Source: Rhynchopus sp. YZ270_cl-10
Lineage: Eukaryota > Euglenozoa > Diplonemea > Diplonemida > Diplonemidae
DNA length: 64,000 bases
NCBI GenBank assembly: GCA_964035575.1
Contig: OZ037883.1
Coordinates: 1,178,001 to 1,242,000 of the forward strand
Reading direction: 5' to 3'
Both the position numbers and the translations under genes were made by a program. The notes under the pieces are model-generated. The model saw only the letters and a program-made list of their open reading frames with translations. It did no database searches and was not told the origin of the DNA. Every line of letters starts with the position of its first letter. Within the stretch, counting starts at the first letter, position 1. Shown one piece after another: positions 1 to 11,856 of this stretch.

Positions 1-2562
1 GGGCCCGAAGTTCCCCTTTCCAGCCAAAATGTCTGCTCCAACCGCCCCGAACTGCTTCTTGTCGGGGAAGAACCCGTCGCCAAGTCCAAACTTCGTCTTT
101 GTTCCCTCCTTCGAGGTAAACCCTACGCACTTCTCTGCCTTGACCTCCATGTCCGCAGCAGTGATAAACTCCTTCGTCACCCTCGCAGCACCATGCACCT
201 CCGCTTCCGTGTTCGCCACAGCATACACGTCGTCAGCGTACCCCATGGCGATTGCTCCCGTCCTTCTCGTCACTGCAGATCCCCACACTGCCATCAGCGC
301 GTTCAACAGCACGACAGAAAGTGGGCAACCTTGCAGGATACCATTTGTCGTACGGAAAGCGCCTCCCACACCTACGTCTCCCAACTTGAAACGGCGTTCC
401 ATGGCAGTGTACGCCGCCCTCAGTGGTCCAAGAATACGCCAGTGCGCGCCCCACTCCTCCGCCAGCGATAGCACAATCTCATGAGGCACACGATCGAAAC
501 ATTTGGCGTAGTCAATCGTGAAGCCCCATACCTGGTCTGTGTCGTCACCCGACAGCACCGCCTTCTCCAGCTTGAGCGACAAGTGCCAGTACAGGTGTGC
601 AGTGCTGTGTCCTGCTCTGAAGCCGTGCTGTTGCTCACCAATCCAGCTTTCCTGCCACTTTATCAGTCTTCGCAACCTCGCTGCCGCCCACAGTCTGTAG
701 ATACACGAAGTGATCGTGATAGGTCGCTGCTTCAGCGGGGTGTCGTCTTCCCCTTTGGGGATGAGCGCAATGAGTGCTCTCATCAAAGAAGGCGGCCACT
801 CCCCCGTACACTCAATCGCATCAAACACATCTGCCAACCTGTCGAGCAGCACCAGAGGAAGCGCCTTCAGCTCTGCCATGCGCCAACCCTCCACCCCAGC
901 AGAAGTTTGCGTCTTCATCCTCCCCAGAGTTTGCTGCAACTCCTTCCCCGTCAGCCTGTCCATCTGCATCGCTTGCCCCTTGCCTGCGATGTCTTCTGTA
1001 AACTTCTCCCTGAACGCACCCCAGTCGGGTTCTGGCTTTTCCGCATATCGGCGAAGAATCGGCATCCACGCCTCATGCAGGAGGGTGTCCATCTCCTCAG
1101 CGTTGGCGGTGAACTTCCCATCCTCGTTCTTCAGGGCAGTCATCTTCCTGTACTGTTCGTCCTTGCAGTATTTGAAGATCGCCTTGGGAGCATTGTGCCA
1201 TGCATCCCGTAGGCGCTGCCGCCAGTCCTCCAGTCGCTTCCGCTTCACTCGGTCCGCAAGCGTTGACACCTTCACTCGCACGGCTCTGCACAGATCCACC
1301 AAAGCCTCCTCGCTAGGCATATCCTGTTGCAGTGAGTCGTCGTCCAGCAGAACACGCAGTTCCTTCCGCGCCTTGCTCCAACAATTGCACACGTCATGTG
1401 GCGGCACACCACCGTTGCTCCTCACGTACCACAGCCGACATTCTTCCAGCCTGCCCACGTTCTTCGTCAGCCTTCTCTGGCTCACTGTCAGAGCGTCCCC
1501 TTCCTTGCTCTGCTTCGCAGTCCGGTGCTTCGGCTTCGGGTCAAACGTTTTGCCTCTTCCGCAATACGCCTTCGTCGGGCCCTCAATCTCGCCTTCGCAC
1601 GCCTGCAGCAAGAAGTCCTCTGCCCACTTGTTCCACTGTATCCACCTATCCTGAGGGTGTTGAAGCGCCCCCCACTGCAGCTCCTTGCTCGCAAACGCCT
1701 TTTGTGCATTCTTCACGCCTTGTCCACACTTGTCCAAAGGGAACTGCTTCGGCAGAGTGTACGCGAGCACGATCTGCCTGTACGCACCTACATCCAGCGC
1801 TATCTCTACCGGTCTGTGCTGCGGGAGCCCAGAGTCGTGGACAACCTTCACAGACGACAGCCCTGTGCACGCAGCTCGGTTCAGCAGAACGTAATCGAGC
1901 CTCTTGCGGATCTCCTTGCCGTCTTTCACCGAGAAGTAGGTGTTGTCCGGGGTCGTCCCAAGCACCCTTGCGTGCTCTTCGGCAGTGTCCTTCCACCATC
2001 CTGTGTCCAGTGTAGCAGCCAGCACACCTGATTTCCCTGGACCTGCGTTGAAATCCCCACCAATCACCCCAGGAATATCACCAAGCTCTGCAGCAGCCTC
2101 CATCACCTCGCCAAGTATTTTCTCCCTAGCCTCCGGGTCCGCCGACGGCGCGTAGACGGAGGTCACGTCGATCCACTCGTTGCCTTTGCCGTACGCCACC
2201 TTCGCCTTCACCCATCGCGTTGAGTCCCAGAGGTTCTTTTCCAAGGTTGAGGAGGGCGGGCTCGTGAGCACAGGTATTCCCTCTTTCACCAGAATCGCAA
2301 CACCACCAGATTTCGCTTCTTCGGCCGACCTCCATTCCGGCAACTCCTTACCCCACACCACCTGCCAACCCTGCTTGCGGTACTCGATGGAGAGGCGCTT
2401 CTGCGTCGTCACGGTGCACTTTGTCTCTTGCACCAGAACAACGTGAGCATCCTCCGCAACCTTCAGCAGAGAGCTCCCGCCTGTCTGCAGCGCCGTCACA
2501 TTGCTGCACACTATCTTTAGTGGGGCAAGGCCCACGGTCGTGATTAATACGACCTTTCTCGG
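1..2562 (-). CDS. LINE ORF2: AP endonuclease and reverse transcriptase (partial)
   Basis: About 854 open codons run from 2562 to the left edge; I checked every in-frame triplet and found no stop. The endonuclease part shows VQETK near 2430, GGDFNAGPG near 2050, RLDYVLLN near 1900 and a QHRPVEI stretch near 1805, matching the exonuclease/endonuclease/phosphatase fold that nicks target DNA. The reverse transcriptase shows FTIDYAKCFDRV near 510 (motif A), LQGCPLSVVLLN near 310 and YADD at 229-240 (catalytic Asp pair). The frame opens right after a TAA at 2563-2565 and overlaps the end of ORF1 by about 19 nt. Its first ATG is at 2103, already inside the endonuclease, so translation probably depends on ORF1 (frameshift or reinitiation). 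The C-terminus is cut by the window. Confidence 0.92.
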
Positions 2563-5408
2563 TTATTGTCCGTGTCGCGGGGGCGGCTGTTCTCGTCCGT
2601 CGTCGTATCTTTCTTCTTCTCCTCACCGCCACGATCTTGAGCATCCCTGGCCTTGTCCTTGGCCTCGCGAGCTGCCTTCTTCAGCGCCTCGTTCTCCTCC
2701 GTGAGCCGCTTGCTCTCCGCTGCCAGCTGCACGTTCTGGTCCTTGCACTGCTGCACCGTCTCCTTCATCTCAGCACATTCTGCTCTGAGCTGTTCCATGT
2801 CGAGAGGCTGCGGCGGTTGCGCGACTGGTGCCGACTGCTGCGGCTGTCCCATCATCCGCTTCTGTGCCTCCAACATCTCCTTCTGCTGCTCCATGACGCC
2901 CTTCATCATCTCCCGCAATTCCTTCATCTCCTTCTTCATCATCTCTATCTCGTCCTGCGCTGCTGATGAAGCTGCGGGAGGTGCCGGAGCCGCCGGTGCC
3001 CCTGTTGCAGGGTGGGGTCGAGCTGCAGGTGGTGCGTATCCCCTCGCCTTAGCCGCCCACGTGCCAGCGCCGCTCTCTGCTGCTCCTTGCCTCGGTACTG
3101 GGAACTGCGCCAGAGGGAAACCCCACGGATTCGCACCCACCTTCTGCACACGACGCCCTTCCTTCACCGCACACACCGTCAACACCAATCCACCCACCTC
3201 CAGCACCCCTTCTGTGCTCGGGCACGGCACATCCGACGTAACCGTCCACTTGTGCCCTCGCGACAGCACCTTCACCGTCCAGCTCGCCTCCCTCACCAGC
3301 CCCTCACACAACAGCTGGACCGACGTGTTCGCCGGAATTCCCCCAATCTCGTACCTGTGTCCCTGCACGACGACGTCCTCCTGCACAAGAAGCCTCTTCG
3401 CAGCCTCCAAGTCCCCCTTCATCACCCGCACCGCGTAGCCCCCTTCCCCTACGGCGAGTCCGCGCACGCTATCCTCCATGTTCTCCTCAACAAGGTCCAG
3501 CCGTGCCAGAGCAGACTCCAGCGGTTCCGCCTTCCACAACAACCCACAGTCCCCGTACTCCTTTGCCTGGAAGAGGTGCCGCACAAACACCCCTTCCCGT
3601 CCGCTTCTCCTCAGCATGGCGCACACCATGTCCTCCGTCACGTCCACAGACATCTCCATCCATCCTCCTCTCTCCAAGCCGCGTCCACACCGCACCCCCT
3701 GCAACCCGTACCACCGACGCATGCGTTGCTCTCCCTTTGTGCGCCCCTCCCCCTGGAGCAACATCGTTCTGCCCATCAGCGTAATCAGCTTGCTCGAGAA
3801 CGTGCTCTCCACCGGCTTCACCACGTCGTCCAAGTTAGTTGTCATGGACGACAGCCACACTTCTTCCACCTTTGCTCCCCGCTCCGTCTTCACCGCCACC
3901 TTCGCCTTCTTCGTGCGCGCTGCACCCGTACACTTCGAACGGGACACAATCACCATCTGCGGAAGTTGGTGCAGCAACTGTAACCCCTGCAGAAGTTCGC
4001 TCGCCTTCCACGCAACTGCCGCCACCTGCGTCACCCCTTCCACATTGCTGGGCACTGCATCCCACACCGGTATTTTCCATCCCTGGGGCGCCAGGTTCAG
4101 TGCATCCTCCGCTGCGCTCTGGGTCACCGCCGTCGCCTTCTTCTTCCCCTTCACAGCTGTAGCCGGTACGTGCAGTTGCGGTTGTCCCACTGCGCACAGA
4201 AGTTCCTCCCCCACCTTCAACCCTGCCGATTCCACAGCACCGTAGTGTACCCCCTCGAACCCCAGGACTACGTCAGACTCCGTGAAGGTGAGGTTAGCCT
4301 TCTCCGGAGTTCCTTCTGCCAGCTGCCCGTCGGACTGCCCGTCGATCAGCGTAGCCCGTAGCGCGTTCTCCGGTCCAACGTCAAGCACAACAATGCGGAC
4401 CTTCATCACCTTGGCGATCGCATGGAGACACAAATGGTCCCCCCATGTCCCCAGCTGCGCCATGCCTGCCAGGTATGCATCAATGCACCCCTCGTCCACA
4501 AATGGGCTGTAGTGTGCCTTCTGCTCCTTCATCACCTCAACTGCGAGCCTGCGGAAGCCTGCGTGACCATTCGGGGACCGCTCCACAGACCACGCCACCG
4601 ACCGGAACAGACAGTCCCCCTTGCCCCCACATTCCTCCCATCGCAACCCCCATCTTTCCAGGTGTCCCTTGACACCTGGCTGCACGGCAGCTGCCAGCGT
4701 CTCCGTCCTGCATCCCCTTGCGGCGTACACCCCTCCTGCAACCAGCTGGGCGTTGCTCTCTGCCTCCTTCATCCCCTTCCCCGCCTTCGCGCAGTGCTGC
4801 AGCGATACCCTTATCCCCCTCTTCTTCAACTCGCCCAGCAGCGCCTTCACCTTCTCCAGCCTCGGCTTCAGCAACGACGAGTCGCAGGCGTGCCCCTCAG
4901 CCACCTGCCTCCAGACCACCAAGTGCGTGACCCACACGCGCGCGTGGGTGCCCTTCGGGTACGACCCGTCGGCCACCCCTTGAAGCCCGAGCAGGATGCC
5001 CTCGTACGCGGCTTCTGCCTTGGTGATGTTTGCCAGGCGGCGGGTTACTTCCCAGTGCGTTCCTGGTTCCTCCTCCGTCGCATCACGCGCCAGCGCACAC
5101 AGCCCCGTCGTGTCCCGCACCTTCTCGCCCGTCACTACTCCGATGAAGACATCGGGATCCTTCCTCTCCTCCCCTGCACTGCGCTTCATGCCGCCTGCCC
5201 CCGGGTAGGCGGGCTGCCGTAGCCCCTCAGTCCAGTGCGCCTGCTCCGCCGCCGCCGTCACCTCGTCACTGCAATAGCAGTTCCACGACCTGCAGCACAC
5301 AGGCGCCGGCGGGTGTGGCGTCCACTTGGCCGATCCGTGTGACGGATCGTTGCCCGGGATACTCCGCGTGGAGGCTGGACGTGACTTCGACACCATGTAC
5401 GAAAACAT
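2544..5408 (-). CDS. LINE ORF1: RNase H-like + OTU protease-like + coiled-coil protein
   Basis: A 954-residue ORF. Residues about 85-230 resemble an RNase H fold: a glutamate in KAEAAYEGILLGL, then VTHLVVWRQVAEG where active enzymes have Asp-Ser, so the metal-binding set looks incomplete. Residues about 255-400 match the OTU cysteine-protease family: GKGDCLFRSVA (candidate Cys266), WGDHLCLHAIA, and VHYGAV (candidate His388). The last 130 residues are a Met/Glu/Lys-rich coiled coil with a basic tail, as often seen in RNA-binding LINE ORF1 proteins. The first methionine is at 5408; Met74 (MKRSAGEERKD) is a plausible alternative because residues 1-73 look like translated leader. OTU domains are known in some mobile elements; the pairing with an RNase H-like region in ORF1 is unusual. 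Confidence 0.85.
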   Translation of the reverse strand: MFSYMVSKSRPASTRSIPGNDPSHGSAKWTPHPPAPVCCRSWNCYCSDEVTAAAEQAHWTEGLRQPAYPGAGGMKRSAGEERKDPDVFIGVVTGEKVRDTTGLCALARDATEEEPGTHWEVTRRLANITKAEAAYEGILLGLQGVADGSYPKGTHARVWVTHLVVWRQVAEGHACDSSLLKPRLEKVKALLGELKKRGIRVSLQHCAKAGKGMKEAESNAQLVAGGVYAARGCRTETLAAAVQPGVKGHLERWGLRWEECGGKGDCLFRSVAWSVERSPNGHAGFRRLAVEVMKEQKAHYSPFVDEGCIDAYLAGMAQLGTWGDHLCLHAIAKVMKVRIVVLDVGPENALRATLIDGQSDGQLAEGTPEKANLTFTESDVVLGFEGVHYGAVESAGLKVGEELLCAVGQPQLHVPATAVKGKKKATAVTQSAAEDALNLAPQGWKIPVWDAVPSNVEGVTQVAAVAWKASELLQGLQLLHQLPQMVIVSRSKCTGAARTKKAKVAVKTERGAKVEEVWLSSMTTNLDDVVKPVESTFSSKLITLMGRTMLLQGEGRTKGEQRMRRWYGLQGVRCGRGLERGGWMEMSVDVTEDMVCAMLRRSGREGVFVRHLFQAKEYGDCGLLWKAEPLESALARLDLVEENMEDSVRGLAVGEGGYAVRVMKGDLEAAKRLLVQEDVVVQGHRYEIGGIPANTSVQLLCEGLVREASWTVKVLSRGHKWTVTSDVPCPSTEGVLEVGGLVLTVCAVKEGRRVQKVGANPWGFPLAQFPVPRQGAAESGAGTWAAKARGYAPPAARPHPATGAPAAPAPPAASSAAQDEIEMMKKEMKELREMMKGVMEQQKEMLEAQKRMMGQPQQSAPVAQPPQPLDMEQLRAECAEMKETVQQCKDQNVQLAAESKRLTEENEALKKAAREAKDKARDAQDRGGEEKKKDTTTDENSRPRDTDNNRERSY

Positions 5409-5455
5409 TGTTTATATTCTTTCTTTTTGTGTACGTTGTGTGTATCCCGCCAGCG

Positions 5456-5530
5456 CTGCTGATGCTGTGCGATAACGAATATGATAAGGTGACTAAACAC
5501 GAGAGGCTTAGGATCATCTTATAAACTTTT
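5456..5530 (+). repeat. ACGAGAG-loop hairpin repeat, copy 1
   Basis: The core reads GACTAAACACGAGAGGCTTA and is followed by ATCATCTTATAAAC and a T-rich tract. The arms CTAAGC and GCTTAG (one mismatch here) enclose the loop ACGAGAG, and outer arms GATGA and TCATC can extend the stem. The upstream block GCTGATGCTGTGCGATAACG is shared with the copy at 17507-17585, showing a repeat of at least 75 bp. The LINE lies directly to its left. Confidence 0.75.
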
Positions 5531-5883
5531 CTTTTTTTTTTTGGCACACACACAAAATTTTACAACGAATCACCCATTCCCTCCCACCCCTCACCCCCCC
5601 CAGTCAGTTCCCCCTTTCCTCTCTTGTTTTTGTTGTGAATTATAATACCCACTAGTAAACGGATTCACGTTTACCCCACCCTTCCAGCACAATTTTCAAA
5701 ACCGCACTTTCCCCAATCCCCATCACAATACTCCGTAGCGTGACAAGACATGTCATGCCCTCCCCCCTACCCCAAATAGATTGTTTTAAAGAGGCTTTTT
5801 TTTGTGTGCAGAATGCACTACCATAAATTGTCGGTCATTTCAAAAAAAAAAAAAAATACACAAAAGGTGATACGGCCATTTTT

Positions 5884-5983
5884 GGGTGATCTATGATCGT
5901 CTCCGTGAGACACGTTAACAGGCTGTGAGAGCTTACTGAGAGCTAGTGAAAAAAAAAATCTCTCCCCGTTCAATAGATCACCC
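5884..5983. mobile_element. Small MITE, GGGTGATCTATGA family, copy 1
   Basis: A 100-bp element with terminal inverted repeats: GGGTGATCTATGATCG at the left and the reverse complement of GGGTGATCTATTGAACG at the right. The interior matches, in opposite orientation, the copies at 60764-60877 and 63906-64000 (shared words TCTCACGGAGACG and CACTAG). No coding capacity. No convincing target duplication could be read. Confidence 0.75.
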
Positions 5984-6941
5984 ACATTTGCGTCGACAGC
6001 AAAAAAAAATATTTTTGAAAAATAGACGAGGAGAGAGTCAGAACACTGTGCAAATATCAAAGGTTTTTTTGGGTCATTTGATCAAGCCATGTTAGCGCAG
6101 CCCTTCTTTTTTTAAAGAAATTGTTCAGGTGGACTAAGCAGCTTAGGGCTAACGTACAAAACCCCCCTTTTTTAAGGTGGCTAAGCACCGCTTAGGGTCA
6201 TCTAAAAAAATTTTCTTCTTTTTTTTCTTCCAACGAACTGAATCAGGTTTCAATTTCGAATATGCGTTTTGTGCTTTTTATGCCACCAGAAGGCGACCGC
6301 TCCTCCGCCTAACTGCCATGTGTTGCCTTCTTGATGGTTAAAAAAAACACATCAAAAATCCAACAATTTCAGCCACCTATTCACTATTACCTTCCTTCTC
6401 CCCCTGGTCACAGACTACCCATAATCCATTCCAAACCGACTTGACGGCACTATGCACTATTAAAATAAGAAAAAAAACCCCATTTTTTTTGTTTTGTTCC
6501 AGCGACTTTCGTCCCCCCTTTTCTCCGAAGAAAATGCAATCGATGTTATATTTTTTCCCCGCGGTTTTGAACTCTGTATTCCCCCTCTCTATTCCCCCCC
6601 CCACCTTCCAACACCCCGCTCCCCCCCCCGCCCCGATTGTGAATTAGATTACCGTCCATTTTTTTCTTCCCCTCTCGCAACAGTTTCCCCTCCACCCCAC
6701 CCATCATTAACAGTAGTAAATAAGACGGTCATTTTTGCGAATCCCCCTCAAGTATTTTCTTTTTTTCGTTTTTTTGGTGACTTTTAGGGGTTTTCTATTG
6801 TTTTATAATATTTTTTTTTTTCGAGGTGATTGCACACGACGTTATGATAGAGGCTTATAATCACCTTGCAAAACATTTCTCTCTTTTTTCTTCCCGAACA
6901 GAGGTTTGGGGAAATGCCTGCTGCAGTTTTTCTGTAGTGCA

Positions 6942-7013
6942 TCCCGTCGATTACCCACGGAGTGTCAAAAATGCCTGCGTCCCAAAGGCGTGTTGCATAA
7001 TCAACTTCATTTT
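6942..7013 (+). repeat. TTCGAT/GCCTGCG repeat, copy 1
   Basis: Related sequences lie at 22452-22506, 38341-38400, 44396-44473 and 61352-61425. The shared order is a short hairpin around TCGAT.ACC, then GAGTGTCAAA, GCCTGCGTCCC, AGGCG and TGCACTATCAACTTCA, usually followed by a T tract. GCCT and AGGC can pair, as can GTGTCAAA and TTTGCAC. Confidence 0.65.
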
Positions 7014-7754
7014 TGGAATGGGGTGATTTTGTGGATCTGTGTCTGATGCAGTCTCACTGTTATCCAACCATCGCCATAGTAGGTGACCCCCCAAGGTACT
7101 GAGGTGATTGTCGGCACAGAAACAGCTTTGAAACCCCTACCAGCGTTCTTACTTCCGAGGGGGGTCCAATTTGAATGTCTAAGGAAACTCTCGACATATT
7201 TTACGTACACAGTAATTACCCTGGGTGGTTAGTACTCAGTTTTAGGTCTTTTGCGCTACGAAAGTGTACATTTTTTTTTGCTGAGGAGGAAAATAACGCA
7301 AAAATTGCAACTACACCATTATCCGAACACTTTTTTTTTTTTTTTGAAAGATGTGTACGAGAGGGGGGGTACACTCCTTTTTTTTTTTGAAGTTTTCTCT
7401 ATTTTCTTTATTGTTTTGCAAATAAAACCTCCCCACTCCAACACGTATGTCCCTTGCTTTTCCCAAAAAAAAAAAATTTTTTTTTTGCCTTGGCTGCGTT
7501 TATCGAAGAAGAAGAAGAAGAAAACGACACGTGTATTGCCCGTTCGCGGGGGTACACGTTGTCAAAGTTTTCAAGAAAAAGAAGCATTTTATCTTTCCTT
7601 TTTTTTTGAGTCATATTTTGTCAGAAACCCAAATTGGCAAAACGTTGGCAAAAAGAAGGCTGTACGATCCCTTTTGGGGGGTGATATTTGAGACACAGGA
7701 CCCGCTTACTGGTCGCTACATAAAATGTCGATTTTCTGTAAGAAACTTCTGAGG

Positions 7755-7815
7755 AGTGGAGATTGCACTTGGTGGCACACAAAATCGAGGCAACTACACT
7801 CCAACAATTTATCAA
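7755..7815 (+). repeat. GTGGAGATTGCAC repeat, copy 1
   Basis: One of four copies (also 19903-19970, 36057-36120, 49401-49467). Shared words are GTGGAGATTGCAC, GTGGCAACAC, CGAGGCAACTACACT and CCAACAATTTATCAAA, ending in an A-rich stretch. AGTG and CACT close the unit, and TGTG-GCAA-CACA is a small hairpin with a GNRA-type loop in the other copies. Confidence 0.7.
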
Positions 7816-10800
7816 AAAAAAGAAGAAGAAGAAATTCTTTTTGTTCCGGTGCGTCTGATGTCCCCTCCAGGCGTTTGCACTATCAATTCTTACTCCCCCC
7901 CCCTCCTTCTGATCTTTTTGCGTTCTGTCGCCGGGCACAATTTTCCTCTATTCTATCCCGGGCTCCCGGGCTCCCTTTCACCTCCCACAACATCTTCTCG
8001 AGCATGCCACTGGGTTCTTCCTTCGAAGAGAAAAGCCAATGAGGGAAAAATCCATCTTCTCATTTTATCTATTTTCTGGCTTTCACGTTTATCAACGTCA
8101 CGTTTCGCTTTTATTGGTAGGCTAATCCCGAGAGAGGCTTGGGCTCTTACCGAATCTCTGTTTTATTTTTGTTTTTCTCGGGGTTTCTGTCGCCCTGTTC
8201 TGCAGGCTTGATAACGTATAAGATGTGTGTCACCTTGCCTAGGGGCGAGGTTTTCTATCTTGGGAGTGGGTGTTGGTCATATTGACTGCTAAAAACGACA
8301 AAAAAAAAAAAAAAACAGATGTAAGTCAGTACAATATTGTTAAAAAATGGTCGTGTTCTGATGTATTTTTTAACGCTGTATTTTACGTCAAATTTGTTAA
8401 AAAAAGGGTCACCAAAACAAGATAAAGGTCTGTGTATTGTGTTTTTTTTTTTTTTGTGTATCGGAAAATGCCAAAAAACATGACACATTCCCGCATATGG
8501 TTTGCCCCACTCCGTAAAGATAGGTCACTCCTCTTGGAGCAGATTTCAAAAAAAAAACAAAGGTCAGAAGTATCGACACCTTTCCATTGTGTGTAATAGT
8601 AAACTAGCAACCACCCTTCTTCCACCCTCTCGCTCTATTCTTTCCGTTCAAGCTAATACAAAGCTTTTCTTCCGTCACTTCTGGCGGTTTTTTTTCTTTT
8701 TCTTTTTGGTCCGAAAGCTGTCTATCGAGTAGGCCTCAGCAAACAACGACTTTGATTGTCGTTACAATAAAACAACAAAGCCAGAAGTCAAAAAATAAAA
8801 GAAAAAGAAAAATAACAAAAAAAAAAAAAAAATAAGGGAAAGCAGAGACTCCCTAACTCTCTTTGCTACACTTTTTTTTTAAAAAAAATTCTTGGCCGGG
8901 GTTTTCTTCAGTCGATAAAGGCACAAAAAATGCGCGGAACTACACATAACCCGTATAAAAAAAAAGATGCCAAGCCATTTATTCCCTCTTCCTTCAGATT
9001 TTTTTTTCTCCCTTGCTTGTGTTGTTTTTTTCCTTCCTCTTGCTCTCGCGTTGCTCATATATGCCATTTTTTTTTTTTTTGTTTTTGTTTTGGAAGTTTA
9101 TGTGTACACAAAAAGTGCATTCATTTTTTAAAATTCTTCCCTTCTGTTTTTGCCTTTCTTAGGGGGTACTGCAAAGTTAATTTTTTTTTTTTTTGCACCA
9201 TGTCTCCCTATATGGTCACTCTTTTCAGTTTGTTTTAAATTGAAGTTCTTCAGTCATAGTTATAATGGTGGTTTTTGTGGTTCAAAATAAAGTGTTTTTT
9301 TGTATTTCTTTTGTACGTCTTTTGTGGTACAAAACGGCAAAAGGGGGGCGTTTTGAGCCACATCATTTAATCATCTTTTTATCCGCACCATAGGTGTCTG
9401 TGCGTGCAGAAACTCCAGGAAGTAATGTCTGGCTCCTCTTCTTGGTGTATCACACCCAAAAATAGTGAATAGACTGTCTTTGGCAGTTACATACTAACAG
9501 ATCATCAAAAAAAAAGAAAAAAAATCACACTCAAGTTCGTCCGGCCTCAAGTAAGGTTTTCACCTTTTCCCCCGGGGACGATGAGCGGAACTGAACAAGA
9601 TAGGGTTGAGGGAGTATCTTTGAAAGCTCCTCAAACCATTTCCACCTTCCCTGTATTTAGGCAAAAAAAGAAGAGAAAACCAAATGTGTCGCCAGCGAAG
9701 CTAAAAAAAAACCCCACAATTTTAGTTTTCCCGCAGCGCTACGCATTTTGTTGATTACTCAAATAACCCCCCCAAAATGGGTTTTGATTGTTCAGGTTGG
9801 CCTAATGGATTCGATTCTTCTTACCAATCTTTTTTTTTGACGATTTCGTTTCAACAAATTGGTTTTTGCGTCCCCCTGATTATGATAATATTATTTACGT
9901 TTTGGCTCGTGTCTCGTGAGGGGCCACGTCCTCAGGTCCTCTTCACACCCGAATGTGTTGTTTGTACGGCCACACCCATACTGTAGGGGTTCTCTTTCTT
10001 AGGTGCCTTGGAGGCCCAGTCATGTTTCAAATTGTTTTGTTTTGTTTTTTTTTTTTCTAAAGCGATATCAACGATAAAATAAATAACGTAACTGTGGGGT
10101 CCAAAAAAAAGCGGGAAAAAAGTAACAAAAATGTGAACCCTGAGTGACGCTGTACCCAAAATCGGACCACCCAGTGACGGAAAACAAATTAAAAAAATAT
10201 TTTTTTAGGGAAAGTAGAGTGACAGCAAGTTGCTGCATTATTCTGATAATTCTGTTAGAAGAAGAAGAAAAAAACCCCTCCTGGAGGGCGCTTAAGTGAG
10301 TTGTTTGATTCACTTCTTACCCAAAAGGAATTTAGCCCTATACAACCCCAAGCCACTTTAGTGGCTTTCGAAATGACTCATGATTTGAGACAGGTTCAAC
10401 TGATTTTCGTAAAAACGTATTTTTTTATGTAGAAAAATTTGCACCGATCCAAGCAAGACCCGATACCTTTTGTGCATGGCCACCGTCCGACTATGGGTGG
10501 GTCGCTTGAGCACCATCCATTTTCGGGACAGGTTCATTCGGCAGGTGAGTTGTTACACACTCATTATCGGATGCCGACTTCCATGGCCACCGTCCTGCTG
10601 TCTAGATGAACCTACACCCTTTGTGGGATCTGATGAGCGACCACTCGGGCACCTTAAGTCAGCTCTCGGTTCATCCCGCGTCGCCAGTCCTGCTTACCAG
10701 AAGTGGTACAAATAAGATACCCCGAGCTCAGCCCTGATTGCCCTTTCGATGATGGGGGGGTGGGGTGCAACTTTCACCAAAGTGACGTTTTTTTTTTTGA

Positions 10801-11762
10801 AAACTTGGTTGTTTTAGTGTAGACACCCGAAGATGAACTCCACTATTTTTTTTTTTTCATCCACACCCCCAATATGTACGTTTTTCGTGACACCCAATGC
10901 CGCCAGCCCTTAGTGGGTTCTACTTTAGGGGTTGGCCGGTTGGAAAGCCCCAAAACCAAAAAAAAAACCCCAAAAGTGGCTTGAAAATATGGCTTGGGAG
11001 TGTGTAGGGCTGATGTTTTGCTTTTGTTTTAATTTAGTTTATTCTTTTGTTGAAAAGTCTTGCTGGGCTTTGTTCAACCCCTCCCATATATTTCATTTCT
11101 GCACCACTGGCAAAAATAAGAAATGGCAGCAGAAAAAAAGCGAGTGTTTTGTGGGCTCCCTTTCGATTCCTACCCAAAGTATATTCTTCTTCCCCCTCCT
11201 CCTCCCTCCTTTGTGTAATAGTTGCGCCCGAAGTGTATCGTGAACAAGGGAAGAAAAAAATTTTCTTTTTTCCCCCCTACCCAATTTGCTGTGCGACAGT
11301 GAGTTCCCTTCTTTTGTGGCCCCTCCGTCTCTTTGTTTTGTCAAGGAAGAAACCTATCTAAAAAGTATTCGTGCTGTGTGTATGTGTCCAGTGGGCATAT
11401 GTGCATCCTGTCGTCTTCCCTTTGGGGTGTGTGTTCTATTTCTGAGAAAAAAAAATGGTTTTGAGGGAGTTTTCACACTTTCAACTTCTCTTTTTTTCTT
11501 TCTTTTCTTCTTTTTTTCAAGAAGTTGCCAAGGTACAGAGCGTCTTCGTCATTTTTTTTTTTTTTTTTTTTGTGATCCTGTTTTTTGAGTACACTCATCA
11601 ATGACAGGAAGGTATCCACACACCCGGCTTTCAAGCATCTTTTAGAAAAAAGACATACCTTGTGAAAGGTTGTTATTTAAAAAAAAAACGATTATCTACA
11701 GTGCAGGGGTTCGTGTATGCATCTTTGACCCTCTGGTACTGCCTCTGACCACGTATTTCTTT

Positions 11763-11776
11763 GTTCAAGGTGACTA

Positions 11777-11856
<80 letters not shown>

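Larger units (their letters stand above)
1..5455 (-). mobile_element. Non-LTR retrotransposon (LINE), 3' part beyond window
   Basis: A two-ORF LINE on the - strand. ORF1 (2544-5408) carries RNase H-like and OTU protease-like regions and a coiled coil. ORF2 (1-2562) carries an AP-type endonuclease and a reverse transcriptase. Both frames are fully open, so the copy looks young. The 5' boundary is near 5455, where the sequence becomes a dispersed hairpin repeat also present at 17507-17585. The 3' end, tail and target duplication lie outside the window, so the clade cannot be assigned from ends. Seen: intact ORFs and domain motifs. Inferred: the exact 5' boundary. Confidence 0.9.

Noticed and set aside
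481-2446. Long + strand open frames opposite the LINE
   Set aside because: They are antisense shadows of the GC-rich ORF2, which has clear endonuclease and reverse transcriptase motifs in the - frame.
2653-5222. Long + strand open frames rich in S, P, H, L opposite ORF1
   Set aside because: Shadows of ORF1; no domain resemblance and skewed composition.
7251-7752. F/K-rich frames of 100-146 residues
   Set aside because: Produced by T and A homopolymers; no family features.
10470-10715. 81-residue frame with two GGCCACCGTCC words
   Set aside because: Short internal repeats but no clear unit or protein family; left unannotated.
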